This document shows positions 1-7,261 of a DNA stretch of 64,000 nt, piece by piece. Position 1 is the stretch's first letter, and the number at the start of each line of letters is the position of its first letter. The stretch lies in NCBI GenBank assembly GCA_902788805.1, contig CADALO010000012.1, positions 62,001 through 126,000 on the forward strand. The letters are read 5' to 3'. The stretch is from an uncultured Bacteroidota bacterium. GTDB lineage: Bacteria; Bacteroidota; Bacteroidia; Bacteroidales; P3. Position numbers and translations under genes: made by a program. Under the pieces are notes generated by a model. It saw only the letters and a list, made by a program, of their open reading frames with translations. It was not told where the DNA came from and did no database searches.

Positions 1-215
1 ATCTCGGCAAGCTTGTGTCCCATCTCCTCCACCTTCGTAGCCATCTCGTCCATCTGACGCTCGGCACGTTTCTTACGGGCCTTGCGGCTATGCTCCTCGG
101 CTGCAGGAGCCTCTTTTTCTATTTTTTCCTCCTGTTGCTCGACATTAGGTTGAGCCTCGTTCTGGGTCATATCTTGTTCTTGTTCCAATTTAGTATCTTT
201 TTCGTTCTGTTCCAT
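1..215 (-). CDS. grpE: Probable GrpE nucleotide exchange factor, N-terminal part (runs off the window)
   Basis: The reading frame opens with ATG at 213-215 on the minus strand and is still open at base 1, so only about 71 N-terminal residues are visible. They are very rich in Glu, Gln and Lys, and near residue 50 become a heptad-like charged helix (MDEMATKVEEMGHKLAE). A disordered acidic leader followed by a long coiled coil is how bacterial GrpE starts; GrpE releases ADP from DnaK in the cytoplasm. The conserved C-terminal beta domain lies outside the window, so the call rests on composition and on the palindromic operator-like region just upstream. Another cytoplasmic coiled-coil protein is possible. 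Confidence 0.5.
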   Translation of the reverse strand, partial: MEQNEKDTKLEQEQDMTQNEAQPNVEQQEEKIEKEAPAAEEHSRKARKKRAERQMDEMATKVEEMGHKLAE

Positions 216-254
216 ATCTTGTTTTTAATTTTATTTCTGTATATAATCAAAAAT

Positions 255-307
255 GCTGCCAAATGATTCTTCTGCCAAAATCTGTCATTTTGTCACTTTT
301 GGCAGAA
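255..307 (-). promoter_or_regulatory. Inverted-repeat region upstream of the grpE-like gene, possible heat-shock operator
   Basis: The arms TTCTGCCAAAA (270-280) and TTTTGGCAGAA (297-307) are perfect reverse complements. Between them lies TGTCATTTTGTCA, and a further TGCCAAA sits at 256-262. The element overlaps the stop codon of the upstream OstA-like gene and precedes the grpE-like start by about 40 bases. The dense dyad symmetry suggests a regulator or an alternative sigma factor site. It does not match the CIRCE consensus. The heat-shock role is inferred only from the gene downstream. Confidence 0.35.
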
Positions 308-1829
308 AAACGTCACTCGGCGACTTGGGGCGACGGTCGACAAGCCAGGCATAACCGGGCAGGAATTTCTCGTCGGCCGGCAGCTTGTCGATGGGATACA
401 TCTTCATATCCGGCGAGCCATACGTGGCAAAGCGGCGCGGCTTGCGGTCCTTGAAGTATATTCGCATATCGGAGCCCACACCGGCGTTAACGCCAATCAG
501 TTCCTTGCGCACAGTCCCGTCGCCTACAGGGACGTCCTCATCTACCACATAATACACCATTCGGGCAGAGCCGAGTATGTCGGCATAGAGAGGTTCGCTC
601 TTATGGCAATAGACATTGGCGTTGCGCCCTTTTATCTGATTGAACTTGAGCGAATCGACCTTCTCGATTGCAAAGACATCGCCTCTCATCTCTATCAATC
701 TCACGCCATTACTGTCATAGATGCAATGAATCGTATCGGCCGTGCACTGGTAGTCTTCATACCAGACAACCGGATTATAGTACATCGTCACCGACGAGTC
801 CTGTGCCGAATAATAGAGCGAATCGCAGACGGCCTGCGAATCATAGCGATACAGGCGTACGTTGCGGTAAGCCTTTGCTGCCTCGAACTCTTGGTTGTCG
901 TTGTTGTAGGCATAGATAGTGTCGGCGTGCATAAACACCGAGTCGCCTTTGTCTACATACACTATAAGGGCTGAATCGGTAACAAACGAATAGTGCTTCT
1001 GCTGGTCAGTCACACCGACGTTGCCATAACACATAACGTTGTTCAGAGTGTCGACAATCACCACATTGCCGAACGCTTCGCCATACTCCGTGTTGTCGTT
1101 GAAGAAAAGCGTGTCGGATGTCAGACGTTTCTCGCGATTTGTGAGGCGTGTCGCCTTGAAAGAGCGGGCCTCGTGACTGTCGGTGTTATAAGTGCCATCC
1201 TCGCTGTAGATTGTTGAAGAATCACTGTAAATGTATGTCGGCGAGATGAATATCGCCAGACAAGTCTCGGTGTTGTACAACAGCGTGTCGGTCTCAAGCT
1301 GCGAGTTCGAGTCATAAAGCACCACTTCGTCAAACAGGTATATATCGCGGGTATCGGAGTGGTAATAGCCTTTCTGACTGTCCATCACCGCGCTGTCGTG
1401 AACCGTATGGCCCCAATGGAAATAGGAGGCCGTCGAGGTATTGCGGTCATAGCTCAGCAGGTCGGTTTTCAGCACCGTCTTGCCGTCAATCAGCCTCACC
1501 GTATCACCCCACACGTCGGCAATGCGCGTCGTTCCGTCATACACTGCCGTACTGCCATAAAGTGTTGTCGTGTCGGTGATTACCATCTTCACGTTGCGAT
1601 GCGCCACAAAGATGTTGTTCTTCGTGTCGAACGACGCCGAGTCGGTATAAAGCGTCATCCCGTCGTGCATTGCCTTCACGTTCTGATAGAGAATCCAGAT
1701 GTCTGGGTTGTCGGGGTCGCGCGTACCCATACCGGCCACGTATTCAATGACCCTTTGGGCCGACATACGGCCCGCAGGTGCCATCGCCAACAGCAGTAGG
1801 AGTGTTATTTTCAACCATTTCGACAACAT
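285..1829 (-). CDS. OstA/LptA-like periplasmic lipopolysaccharide-transport family protein
   Basis: This 514-residue protein begins at the ATG at 1827-1829, which precedes a clear signal peptide (hydrophobic run LLLLLAMAP, likely cleavage after MSAQ). Upstream codons in the same frame lack signal character, and a promoter box lies at 1851-1859. The mature protein is a long series of short beta-strand repeats with recurrent D-T/S-L/A-x-Y/F patterns, as in OstA-like beta-jellyroll domains. In Bacteroidota such long OstA-like proteins are thought to serve LPS transport to the outer membrane, as LptA or the N-terminus of LptD do elsewhere. There is no C-terminal barrel, so it is not LptD itself. 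The gene runs towards the grpE-like gene. Confidence 0.75.
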   Translation of the reverse strand: MLSKWLKITLLLLLAMAPAGRMSAQRVIEYVAGMGTRDPDNPDIWILYQNVKAMHDGMTLYTDSASFDTKNNIFVAHRNVKMVITDTTTLYGSTAVYDGTTRIADVWGDTVRLIDGKTVLKTDLLSYDRNTSTASYFHWGHTVHDSAVMDSQKGYYHSDTRDIYLFDEVVLYDSNSQLETDTLLYNTETCLAIFISPTYIYSDSSTIYSEDGTYNTDSHEARSFKATRLTNREKRLTSDTLFFNDNTEYGEAFGNVVIVDTLNNVMCYGNVGVTDQQKHYSFVTDSALIVYVDKGDSVFMHADTIYAYNNDNQEFEAAKAYRNVRLYRYDSQAVCDSLYYSAQDSSVTMYYNPVVWYEDYQCTADTIHCIYDSNGVRLIEMRGDVFAIEKVDSLKFNQIKGRNANVYCHKSEPLYADILGSARMVYYVVDEDVPVGDGTVRKELIGVNAGVGSDMRIYFKDRKPRRFATYGSPDMKMYPIDKLPADEKFLPGYAWLVDRRPKSPSDVFLPKVTK

Positions 1830-1850
1830 AACGGCACAATATTGGAAATT

Positions 1851-1859
1851 GCAAAAATA
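1851..1859 (-). promoter_or_regulatory. Bacteroidetes-type -7 promoter element for the OstA-like gene
   Basis: On the minus strand this reads TATTTTTGC, which fits the TAnnTTTG consensus. It lies 22 bases upstream of the chosen ATG. This spacing supports the start at 1829 rather than an upstream one. Confidence 0.6.
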
Positions 1860-2031
1860 CAAAAAAAATCGCACACTTATGTCTTGCAACAAACTTTTTG
1901 CAAAAACGCGCCCCCCGCCCACGGCAACGCGACACGGAGCGCAATGAACCCTCACGGGGCATTCGCCACGTTTTCAGCCCGCCAGCCTCCTCAGAGCCCC
2001 GTTTCGACACCGCTCCCGCACCGTACCATCA

Positions 2032-2137
2032 CCGTTTGTTGTCCGCTTGTTGTCCGCTTGATGTCCGCTTGTTGTCCGCTTTAAAAGCGGACAACAAGCG
2101 GACATCAAGCGGACAACAAGCGGACAACAACAAACGG
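2032..2137. repeat. Palindromic array of 11-bp GTCCGCTTGTT units, copy 1
   Basis: Tandem 11-bp units (GTCCGCTTGTT and the variant GTCCGCTTGAT) run up to a centre GTCCGCTTTAAAAGCGGAC and then continue as their reverse complement. The whole stretch can fold into one long hairpin, closed at its base by CCGTTTG and CAAACGG. Two more copies occur at 43152-43270 and 52495-52593. The rest of the 456-base gap (1860-2285) holds a second small imperfect hairpin near 2180-2206 and the terminator below, but no gene. Confidence 0.9.
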
Positions 2138-2215
2138 AGTTAATATTGTAATGTACTGGAAATAAGGCGTCGTTTTTCCGTTGTGGCAGATTCACAATCC
2201 GCCACAAAATAAAAC

Positions 2216-2251
2216 AGGATTTGTAACCCATTACCACGGATTACAAATCCT
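2216..2251 (-). terminator. Terminator-like hairpin after the flavin reductase gene
   Basis: The arms AGGATTTGTAA (2216-2226) and TTACAAATCCT (2241-2251) are perfectly complementary. The hairpin lies about 35 bases past the stop of the minus-strand gene at 2286-2822. A-rich sequence on the far side (aaaataaaac) gives a U-rich tail on that transcript. Confidence 0.6.
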
Positions 2252-2285
2252 GAATACTAATCTGCGTAGTTTCTACCTCGAAGCG

Positions 2286-2822
2286 CTACACCTGTTTTCC
2301 AAGCTCGTAGGCTTCCTGAAGTTTGGCATTGCCTGCAATCTCATTGGGGGCGCCCACCCCGCCGCAGAAGAGGTGGCCTTTGAGCGCCGACTGGCCAAAG
2401 CAGTCTATCCAGCCTTGCAAGCCGCTCTCGGCACGCGTGGGGACGTGTGCCTCGTTCTCGAAGGCGGTGGTGAGCAGGTAGACTTCGCGGAAGCGGTAGT
2501 CTTTGGGGTACATAGCGTTCAAGCGGTCGATGAGGGTCTTCATCTGGCCGCTCATCTCGTAGTAATAGATGGGCGTTGCCCAGCAGACAACGTCGGCGTT
2601 CAGCACACTCTCCATAATGGCAGGCACATCGTCCTTGAATATGCAGGCACCTGTCTGCTGGCACGACAGGCAGCCGACGCAGAATTTTATCTCTTTGCCG
2701 CGCAGCGAGATGAGTTCCACCTGATTGCCAGCGGCTTCAGCACCTTTGGCAAACTGCTCCGCCAAAGCGTGGCTGTTCGAGCCCGGACGGAGACTGGTAG
2801 ATATAACGACTACTTTCTTCAT
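2286..2822 (-). CDS. Flavodoxin-fold NADPH-dependent FMN reductase / iron-sulfur flavoprotein-like
   Basis: The 178-residue protein starts with an alternating beta strand and the FMN-phosphate loop STSLRPGSNS (residues 8-17). It has a later ATPIYYYEMSGQMK segment (about 82-95) typical of the NADPH-dependent FMN reductase family. Cysteines C48, C51, C54 and C60 (FCVGCLSCQQTGAC) form the compact motif of the iron-sulfur flavoprotein branch, where they can bind a 4Fe-4S cluster. The family moves electrons in the cytoplasm and often reduces quinones or other small oxidants. It is a single-gene unit with its own terminator. The physiological substrate cannot be read from the sequence. Confidence 0.82.
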   Translation of the reverse strand: MKKVVVISTSLRPGSNSHALAEQFAKGAEAAGNQVELISLRGKEIKFCVGCLSCQQTGACIFKDDVPAIMESVLNADVVCWATPIYYYEMSGQMKTLIDRLNAMYPKDYRFREVYLLTTAFENEAHVPTRAESGLQGWIDCFGQSALKGHLFCGGVGAPNEIAGNAKLQEAYELGKQV

Positions 2823-3196
2823 ATTTTTATCTTTTTGATTAATGACAAATCATTACTTGACAGGGCCTCATTGGGATTGGGGGTGCCTGTTGTATCCATA
2901 GGACAATGTGCTATTTTTCTATCTTCATTAACGCCGAGCTCTCGTTTTTATTGCTTGCATAAAAAAGCGGAACCCCACGATGGAGATTCCGTTTTTGGTT
3001 TGGCTTTTTGCATTATAGATTATACGCCCCCCATGCAAAAAGTGTATATTTTCTGTCACGAAAGATATACTCTTTTCTAGGGAAATATATACTCTTTTTT
3101 TGGTTCTGACTAGACACACGTTTAGTGCGACTACACACGCATGTCTAGTCCTACCACACGTGCGTGTCTAGTGCGACTATTAGTGCGTGGTCGGAA
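2823..3196. other. Non-coding stretch with a terminator hairpin and degenerate CTAGTGCGAC repeats
   Basis: No gene is visible. At 2962-2996 the arms AAAAAGCGGAA and TTCCGTTTTT form a hairpin suited to end the minus-strand transcript from 3197-3727. At 3108-3188 short related pieces (CTAGACACACG, TAGTGCGACTA, GTGTCTAGTGCG) recur in both orientations. Two ATATACTCTTTT copies sit at about 3065-3098. The pattern is a degenerate intergenic repeat cluster. Confidence 0.6.
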
Positions 3197-3727
3197 TTAT
3201 TCCGAAGGAACGTCTGCCCATGAATAAAAGCCCCCAAATGCATTTTGGAACAATACTTTTGTCGGATAAGCATCCAGTACCAAATATACAGAATGTTTAT
3301 AGAAGTCGTGATACGAATTCATTGTTCCTTGATATATGGCTTTATCAACGCATGTGGCTAAATCCGCATAACCTAGTAAATCATTATACAAAAGTCTACC
3401 ACACCTTTTAATGTGTTCTTTACAAACAGCCAACATTGCGTAATCCAAACTTTCGTGGGATATTTCCCTATGAGTCTCAATTATTTTATTTACAAACGAT
3501 TCCAAATCACGTTTAAACTCTTCATACTCTTGCCACGCCAGCATACCCATTAGGGCATTACCCAATGCAGAAAAACCGAGATTGTTTGCCGTCTGTCTAT
3601 TTACTGAGAAATCGGGATGTCTTAATCCTGATGGGTCCACAAAGACACCTCCGCCCATCATTTCAGAAGGCAACAAGAAACTATATGTGTAGTTCTCTGC
3701 TGGAATATAGAAACTAAATTCTTTCAT
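3197..3727 (-). CDS. Hypothetical protein of 176 residues
   Basis: No family is recognised. The protein is soluble, without signal peptide or membrane helix. It begins with a strand-rich segment (MKEFSFYIPAENYTYSFLLP) and continues with mostly helical sequence containing four cysteines. An acidic-aromatic helix near residues 84-95 (WQEYEEFKRDLE) is typical of small cytoplasmic accessory proteins. It is the downstream member of three consecutive minus-strand genes (with 3796-4188 and 4207-4539) that are A+T-richer than the neighbouring enzymes, which suggests a transferred cassette. A polymorphic-toxin immunity protein is a possible but unsupported reading. Confidence 0.55.
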   Translation of the reverse strand: MKEFSFYIPAENYTYSFLLPSEMMGGGVFVDPSGLRHPDFSVNRQTANNLGFSALGNALMGMLAWQEYEEFKRDLESFVNKIIETHREISHESLDYAMLAVCKEHIKRCGRLLYNDLLGYADLATCVDKAIYQGTMNSYHDFYKHSVYLVLDAYPTKVLFQNAFGGFYSWADVPSE

Positions 3728-3795
3728 TTTGATGCATATTTAATTGTTACTATTGTCGTTAATACCACATATCATTGTGGTAGAATATCCTAATG

Positions 3796-4188
3796 CTAGA
3801 AAAAGAAAACTTCGGATTTTTCAAAACTCAAACTTTTCCTGCTTTTATATGCCACACCATTAACCATTCCTAACCGTCTTGTGATATTTAAGAATGAATC
3901 CGTACAATTTGCAAATTCCACACATAGCACGGATTTGTCTGGACGAAGGTAGACGATCATCATCATATATCCAACTCTATTTTTGGAATCGTCACTAATA
4001 TCAAACAACAGACGATATTTAATGTCCATCTCTTTTAATCCCATGTCAGATATTTTTTCTTTCAAATACGAATCCTCGTTTATTTTAAATTCTGTTGGAT
4101 TTTCTATGTTATCATAACATTGAACGTAGGCTTTTGCCGCCTGCCACGCTGGTACTGATTTCTCAAGAAATTCTTTTAATGTAACCAT
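3796..4188 (-). CDS. Hypothetical protein of 130 residues
   Basis: No family is recognised. The frame opens at ATG with an amphipathic helix (TLKEFLEKSVPAWQAAKAY), followed by a probable beta sheet that includes YMMMIVYLRPDKSVLCVEF near residues 73-91. There is no signal peptide. The gene lies 68 bases downstream of the 3197-3727 gene's upstream boundary and only 18 bases from the 110-residue gene upstream, so the latter two are probably co-transcribed. It ends in three phenylalanines, which is unusual for a soluble protein. Base composition is A+T-rich, like the other members of this cluster. Confidence 0.5.
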   Translation of the reverse strand: MVTLKEFLEKSVPAWQAAKAYVQCYDNIENPTEFKINEDSYLKEKISDMGLKEMDIKYRLLFDISDDSKNRVGYMMMIVYLRPDKSVLCVEFANCTDSFLNITRRLGMVNGVAYKSRKSLSFEKSEVFFF

Positions 4189-4206
4189 AATTATTTGATT
4201 TTAAAT

Positions 4207-4539
4207 TTACCACATTCTATCTTGATGGTCGCTGATATAGCGATACTCCACACCAGTATCATCTCTGAATACAGAGAACCTTTTTATAGTCCCATTGTCC
4301 GGCCAACATTCTATCTCGAAACGGTAATCCGGATCATCTCCTCTATAGTAAAGATTAAACCCGTCTTGATGAACAAGGTGAGCCCGTTTGGGAGACAGCG
4401 TCGGAATTATTGAAATGACCACGTTGCCTCCAGTAAGGTCGTAGTCGAAATTTGCACGTCTCGGAACAGCATCTGTCGATACCACTCGTCCATTTTGAAG
4501 CCTTTGATGGCTTTGAAATACATGTGTTACTAATGACAT
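4207..4539 (-). CDS. Hypothetical protein of 110 residues
   Basis: No family is recognised. The protein looks mostly beta, with short strands rich in Arg, Asp and Tyr (for example GFNLYYRGDDPDYRFEIE at about 60-77) and no signal peptide or membrane segment. It is the first gene of the three-gene accessory cluster, with an 18-base gap to the next gene. Its start follows an intergenic region that holds a long imperfect hairpin (4644-4755). Function is unknown. Confidence 0.5.
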   Translation of the reverse strand: MSLVTHVFQSHQRLQNGRVVSTDAVPRRANFDYDLTGGNVVISIIPTLSPKRAHLVHQDGFNLYYRGDDPDYRFEIECWPDNGTIKRFSVFRDDTGVEYRYISDHQDRMW

Positions 4540-4643
4540 GGTTCTTGTTTTTTATTGCCTACTCTATGATGCAGTTTTCGGCTTACCTGCTTATTACTTG
4601 TTTTGAAATAGAGACAATAAAAAAGCCGTGAACTTATTTTGTT

Positions 4644-4755
4644 CGTACGGAGGCTCTGGTAAACCCTGACTGCAAACAAGAAAGCTCACGGTACTCGTGA
4701 GCGTTTCTCCTTTCTTGAGCAGTCAGTAGTGAAATTTTACCAGAATTTCCGTACG
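4644..4755. other. Long imperfect hairpin, candidate structured RNA or DNA element
   Basis: Four nested pairs of complementary segments are visible. CGTACGG (4644-4650) pairs with CCGTACG (4749-4755), TCTGGTAAA (4655-4663) with TTTACCAGA (4736-4744), CTGACTGC (4666-4673) with GCAGTCAG (4719-4726), and CTCACG (4685-4690) with CGTGAG (4696-4701). CAAGAAA (4677-4683) can also pair with TTTCTTG (4711-4717). The 112-base rod has internal bulges. On the minus strand it is followed by a U-rich run near 4618-4626. It lies in the 323-base gap 4540-4862, which holds no protein gene. A 6S-like RNA or another small RNA would fit the shape, but identity is unproven. Confidence 0.6.
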
Positions 4756-4862
4756 CAAAAGAAAAGCGAAAGCGCTTAGTTTATGTCTTTATGTCTATTC
4801 TATTTTTTCTGTCTTATGTCATACTTTCAGTTTTGGTTTCGTAGTGCAAAACACACAATCAA

Positions 4863-5222
4863 TTATTGATCGTTCTCCGTTAGTTCAGTAATGTATTTCT
4901 CCACTTGCTCTTTTAAAAATGGTAGGTCGTTGGTGTATGTCTCCCAGATGAACAGCGGGCTTGTGTTGTAGTAACCGTGTACCAATACATTGCGCATATC
5001 TATTATCTGCCGCCACGGAATCCCCGGATGGCCGTCACGGAAATCTTTGGTCAGCATATTGGCAGCTTCACCAATAATCATAATGTTATACACCACGGCG
5101 TGATAGCACATCACATCGTCTTTCATCTGCTCGATGGTTTTGCCCCGAAGGAAGTCCTCTATATGGGCAATGCTATCGACAATATGACGCAATCGTTCGA
5201 TATCCCTACTTTGCTCTCTCAT
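4863..5222 (-). CDS. hepT: HepT-like toxin (HEPN ribonuclease, DUF86) of a MntA-HepT pair
   Basis: The 119-residue all-helical protein carries the HEPN motif RX4HXY as R77-N-V-L-V-H82-G-Y84, which forms the ribonuclease site of HepT toxins. Its length and the helix pattern match DUF86. It overlaps by 17 bases with the nucleotidyltransferase gene upstream, which is the usual arrangement of a MntA-HepT toxin-antitoxin operon. In characterised pairs, MntA silences HepT by adding AMP residues to the tyrosine of this motif. Y84 is present here, so that mode is possible. Targets are unknown. Confidence 0.85.
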   Translation of the reverse strand: MREQSRDIERLRHIVDSIAHIEDFLRGKTIEQMKDDVMCYHAVVYNIMIIGEAANMLTKDFRDGHPGIPWRQIIDMRNVLVHGYYNTSPLFIWETYTNDLPFLKEQVEKYITELTENDQ

Positions 5223-5505
5223 ATATCAGCTGTTTATCGCGGTTGGCGGATTCTACGGCGAAGGGCATCAATGTGCCGTCTTCGACCAAGTCGACCTTAC
5301 GTCCTATGAGTTCCTCTATTTCTCGCCACATTCCTGCATAGCGGAGCAATCCGATGGGGCGACCGTGGTCGAACTGCACAAGTATGTCGACATCGCTTTC
5401 AGGCGTCTCCTCGCCGCGGGCGAAAGAGCCGAAAAGCCAAGCCTTCAATACGGGTTGCGTCTTGAAGTAGTCGGCTATAATCTGTGTCATCGCTTGCGTG
5501 CTCAT
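5206..5505 (-). CDS. mntA: MntA-like minimal nucleotidyltransferase antitoxin
   Basis: The 99-residue protein has the minimal nucleotidyltransferase signature GSX10DXD as G26-S27 with D38 and D40 (LFGSFARG then SDVDILV). A later KVDLVED supplies the usual third acidic position. It is as short as typical MNT-domain proteins. It precedes the HepT gene with a 17-base overlap, so the two are translationally coupled. In the family this enzyme adds AMP groups to HepT and neutralises it. A clear TACTTTTGC promoter box lies upstream. The intact catalytic residues suggest an active antitoxin. Confidence 0.87.
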   Translation of the reverse strand: MSTQAMTQIIADYFKTQPVLKAWLFGSFARGEETPESDVDILVQFDHGRPIGLLRYAGMWREIEELIGRKVDLVEDGTLMPFAVESANRDKQLIYERAK

Positions 5506-5532
5506 AAGGCAAATTAATTATGTTTTCAATTT

Positions 5533-5541
5533 GCAAAAGTA
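5533..5541 (-). promoter_or_regulatory. Promoter -7 element of the mntA-hepT operon
   Basis: The minus strand reads TACTTTTGC, matching TAnnTTTGC. It sits 28 bases upstream of the mntA ATG. Confidence 0.6.
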
Positions 5542-5629
5542 CACATTTTTTTTGGATTAGTGAAATTTATTTTCAATCGTCATTCGAAAGGGGACATTTG
5601 TTATTGCTTGAATGCATGATTGTGTAAAT

Positions 5630-5682
5630 GCTTGAGTGAATTCACTCAGACAATCAAACAATCAGACAATCAGGCAATCAAC
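5630..5682. repeat. GAGTGAATTCACTC palindrome and short CAATCAGA direct repeats
   Basis: A perfect 14-bp palindrome (5634-5647) is followed by four copies of an 8-bp unit close to CAATCAGA (about 5651-5680). The last copies run into the 3' end of the gene at 5662-6039 and encode its final residues. The palindrome could serve as a regulator site or a weak terminator. Confidence 0.5.
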
Positions 5683-6039
5683 TTTTCTCGTTATCCTGAA
5701 TGTGCAACAATCGCTTCCCCGAAGAATGGTATTCTCAATCCGGACATCGAATTGGCTCTCCGGTTCAAGCTGCGAGAGAATAAATAAAATGCTCTGTCGC
5801 GAACATTCGCATTGCTCTGGATTGCTCCTAAGTCCACTTTTTACCTTTGGGCACGAACACTCCAAATAACTCAATTCATATTCCTTCCCGGGTTCAATCA
5901 CTTTGCCCCTATAGGAGGCATTATTGTACGCTTTGGTATAGATTCTGTCAAAATCCCCATTATACTCGGTATATATTTGCTTATGCATCTGGAGGACGTT
6001 GCCCTTGACGCACTCTATCGCTTCCTCTTTATAATCCAT
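5662..6039 (-). CDS. Hypothetical cysteine-rich protein of 125 residues
   Basis: The second half carries a cysteine pattern (C-x-C-P at about 62-65, then C-E-C-S) followed by a helix and a closing strand with LRGSDCCTFRITR. This resembles the C-terminal part of proteins related to L-2-amino-thiazoline-4-carboxylic acid hydrolase and similar V4R-like small-molecule domains, in which a cysteine-rich motif precedes G-x-x-x-C-x-F-x-I. That resemblance comes from memory of the pattern, not from a search. There is no signal peptide. The gene stands alone, and its last codons lie inside a short direct repeat, so the C-terminus may vary between strains. Confidence 0.55.
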   Translation of the reverse strand: MDYKEEAIECVKGNVLQMHKQIYTEYNGDFDRIYTKAYNNASYRGKVIEPGKEYELSYLECSCPKVKSGLRSNPEQCECSRQSILFILSQLEPESQFDVRIENTILRGSDCCTFRITRKVDCLIV

Positions 6040-6115
6040 ATTCTGTTTAATATTTAATGATTTCCTCTCTTACTTCTCTATAATAGGGACAAACTCATCC
6101 GTTTTTGTGAAGCAG

Positions 6116-7216
6116 TTATAGGTTCTTGTTAAAGAAGTCGGCCAGCGTGTCCCAAGGAATGTAGTTGCCCGTGCCGCCATCGTAAAGATCACAATGGGTG
6201 GCTCCAGGGATGATGAGCAGCTGCTTGTTCTCGGGGTTGGGATTAGGCTTGCCGACGAAGTTGTAGCCTTCGGCTTTGCCCTCCACCATATAATGGTAGG
6301 CGGCTTCGCCAAAGTAGCGTGAATGGGCCTCGGCGCCGTGCATTATGAGGACGGCGGAGCGGATTTCGTTGATGTAGTAGAGGAAGCGGGCGTTGGCGTA
6401 GGCCTGGGTGCCGACAACACGCCAGCCGTCGTTGCTGTTGCCGCTGCGGGCGTGGTAACCGCGGGGGGTCTTGTAGTAGGCATGGTAGTCTTTGACGAAC
6501 TGCGGGGCGTCTTCGGGCAGCGGGTCGATGACGCCGCCAGCCATTGCCGTCGGGTCGGCGAGGCGTTGCATGCCCATTGCCTCGCGAGCAGCGTGGCGCG
6601 ACTCCTCTTTGTTCTCGCTGTCGAAGTAGCCGTTTCCATTGACGCGGGTCATATCGTACATCGTACTGGCGACGGTGGCCTTGATGCGGGTGTCGGCAGC
6701 GGCAGCGTTGAGGGCGATGCCGCCCCAGCCACAGATGCCGATGATGCCGATGCGTTCGGGGTCGACATTCTCCAGCTTGGATAGGTAGTCGACGGCAGCC
6801 ATAAAGTCCTCGGTGTTGATGTCGGGCGACGCCGTGCGGCGGGGCTCACCGCTGCTTTCGCCAGTGTACGACGGGTCAAAAGCCAGCGCCACGAAGCCTC
6901 GCTCCGCCATCCGCATGGCATAGAGGCCGCTACTCTGCTCCTTGACGGCACCGAAGGGACCGCTCACGGCGATAGCCGCCAGCTTGCCTTGGGCATCCTT
7001 GGGCGTATAGAGGTCGGCGGCCAGCGTCAGCCCATACTGCGTCTCAAACGTCACCTTGCGGTGGTTCACCTTCTCGCTCAGCGGGAACACCTTGTCCCAC
7101 TCTTGAGTCAGTTCCAATTTTGTCATAGTCGTTTCTTTTTGTTCGTTTGTTGTCGTCTGGTGGCACGCTGTCAGCACAGCGCCGAGCAGCATGGCCGCTA
7201 ATAAGGTCTTTTTCAT
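6116..7216 (-). CDS. Alpha/beta hydrolase lipoprotein, dienelactone-hydrolase / YcjY-like
   Basis: The 366-residue protein starts with a lipoprotein signal (LLGAVLTAC, lipidated C18) and continues with an alpha/beta hydrolase fold. The nucleophile elbow reads G160-I-C-G-W-G-G, placing cysteine C162 where most family members have serine, as in dienelactone hydrolases. The histidine is probably that of GATHCDLYD near residue 342. YcjY/DltE-like relatives are poorly characterised esterases. The gene ends a four-gene same-strand run (flavodoxin lipoprotein, acetyltransferase, radical SAM protein, hydrolase) with gaps of 48, 7 and 45 bases, so it is probably an operon member. The substrate is unknown. 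Confidence 0.8.
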   Translation of the reverse strand: MKKTLLAAMLLGAVLTACHQTTTNEQKETTMTKLELTQEWDKVFPLSEKVNHRKVTFETQYGLTLAADLYTPKDAQGKLAAIAVSGPFGAVKEQSSGLYAMRMAERGFVALAFDPSYTGESSGEPRRTASPDINTEDFMAAVDYLSKLENVDPERIGIIGICGWGGIALNAAAADTRIKATVASTMYDMTRVNGNGYFDSENKEESRHAAREAMGMQRLADPTAMAGGVIDPLPEDAPQFVKDYHAYYKTPRGYHARSGNSNDGWRVVGTQAYANARFLYYINEIRSAVLIMHGAEAHSRYFGEAAYHYMVEGKAEGYNFVGKPNPNPENKQLLIIPGATHCDLYDGGTGNYIPWDTLADFFNKNL

Positions 7217-7261
7217 TTGATTTAGGGATTACATGGTTGTTCTGCTCCTTTGGCCGAACGC

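Noticed and set aside
4644..4755. An integron attC site
   Set aside because: The hairpin lacks the conserved core-site bases (GTTRRRY with its partner) and no integrase gene is in the window.
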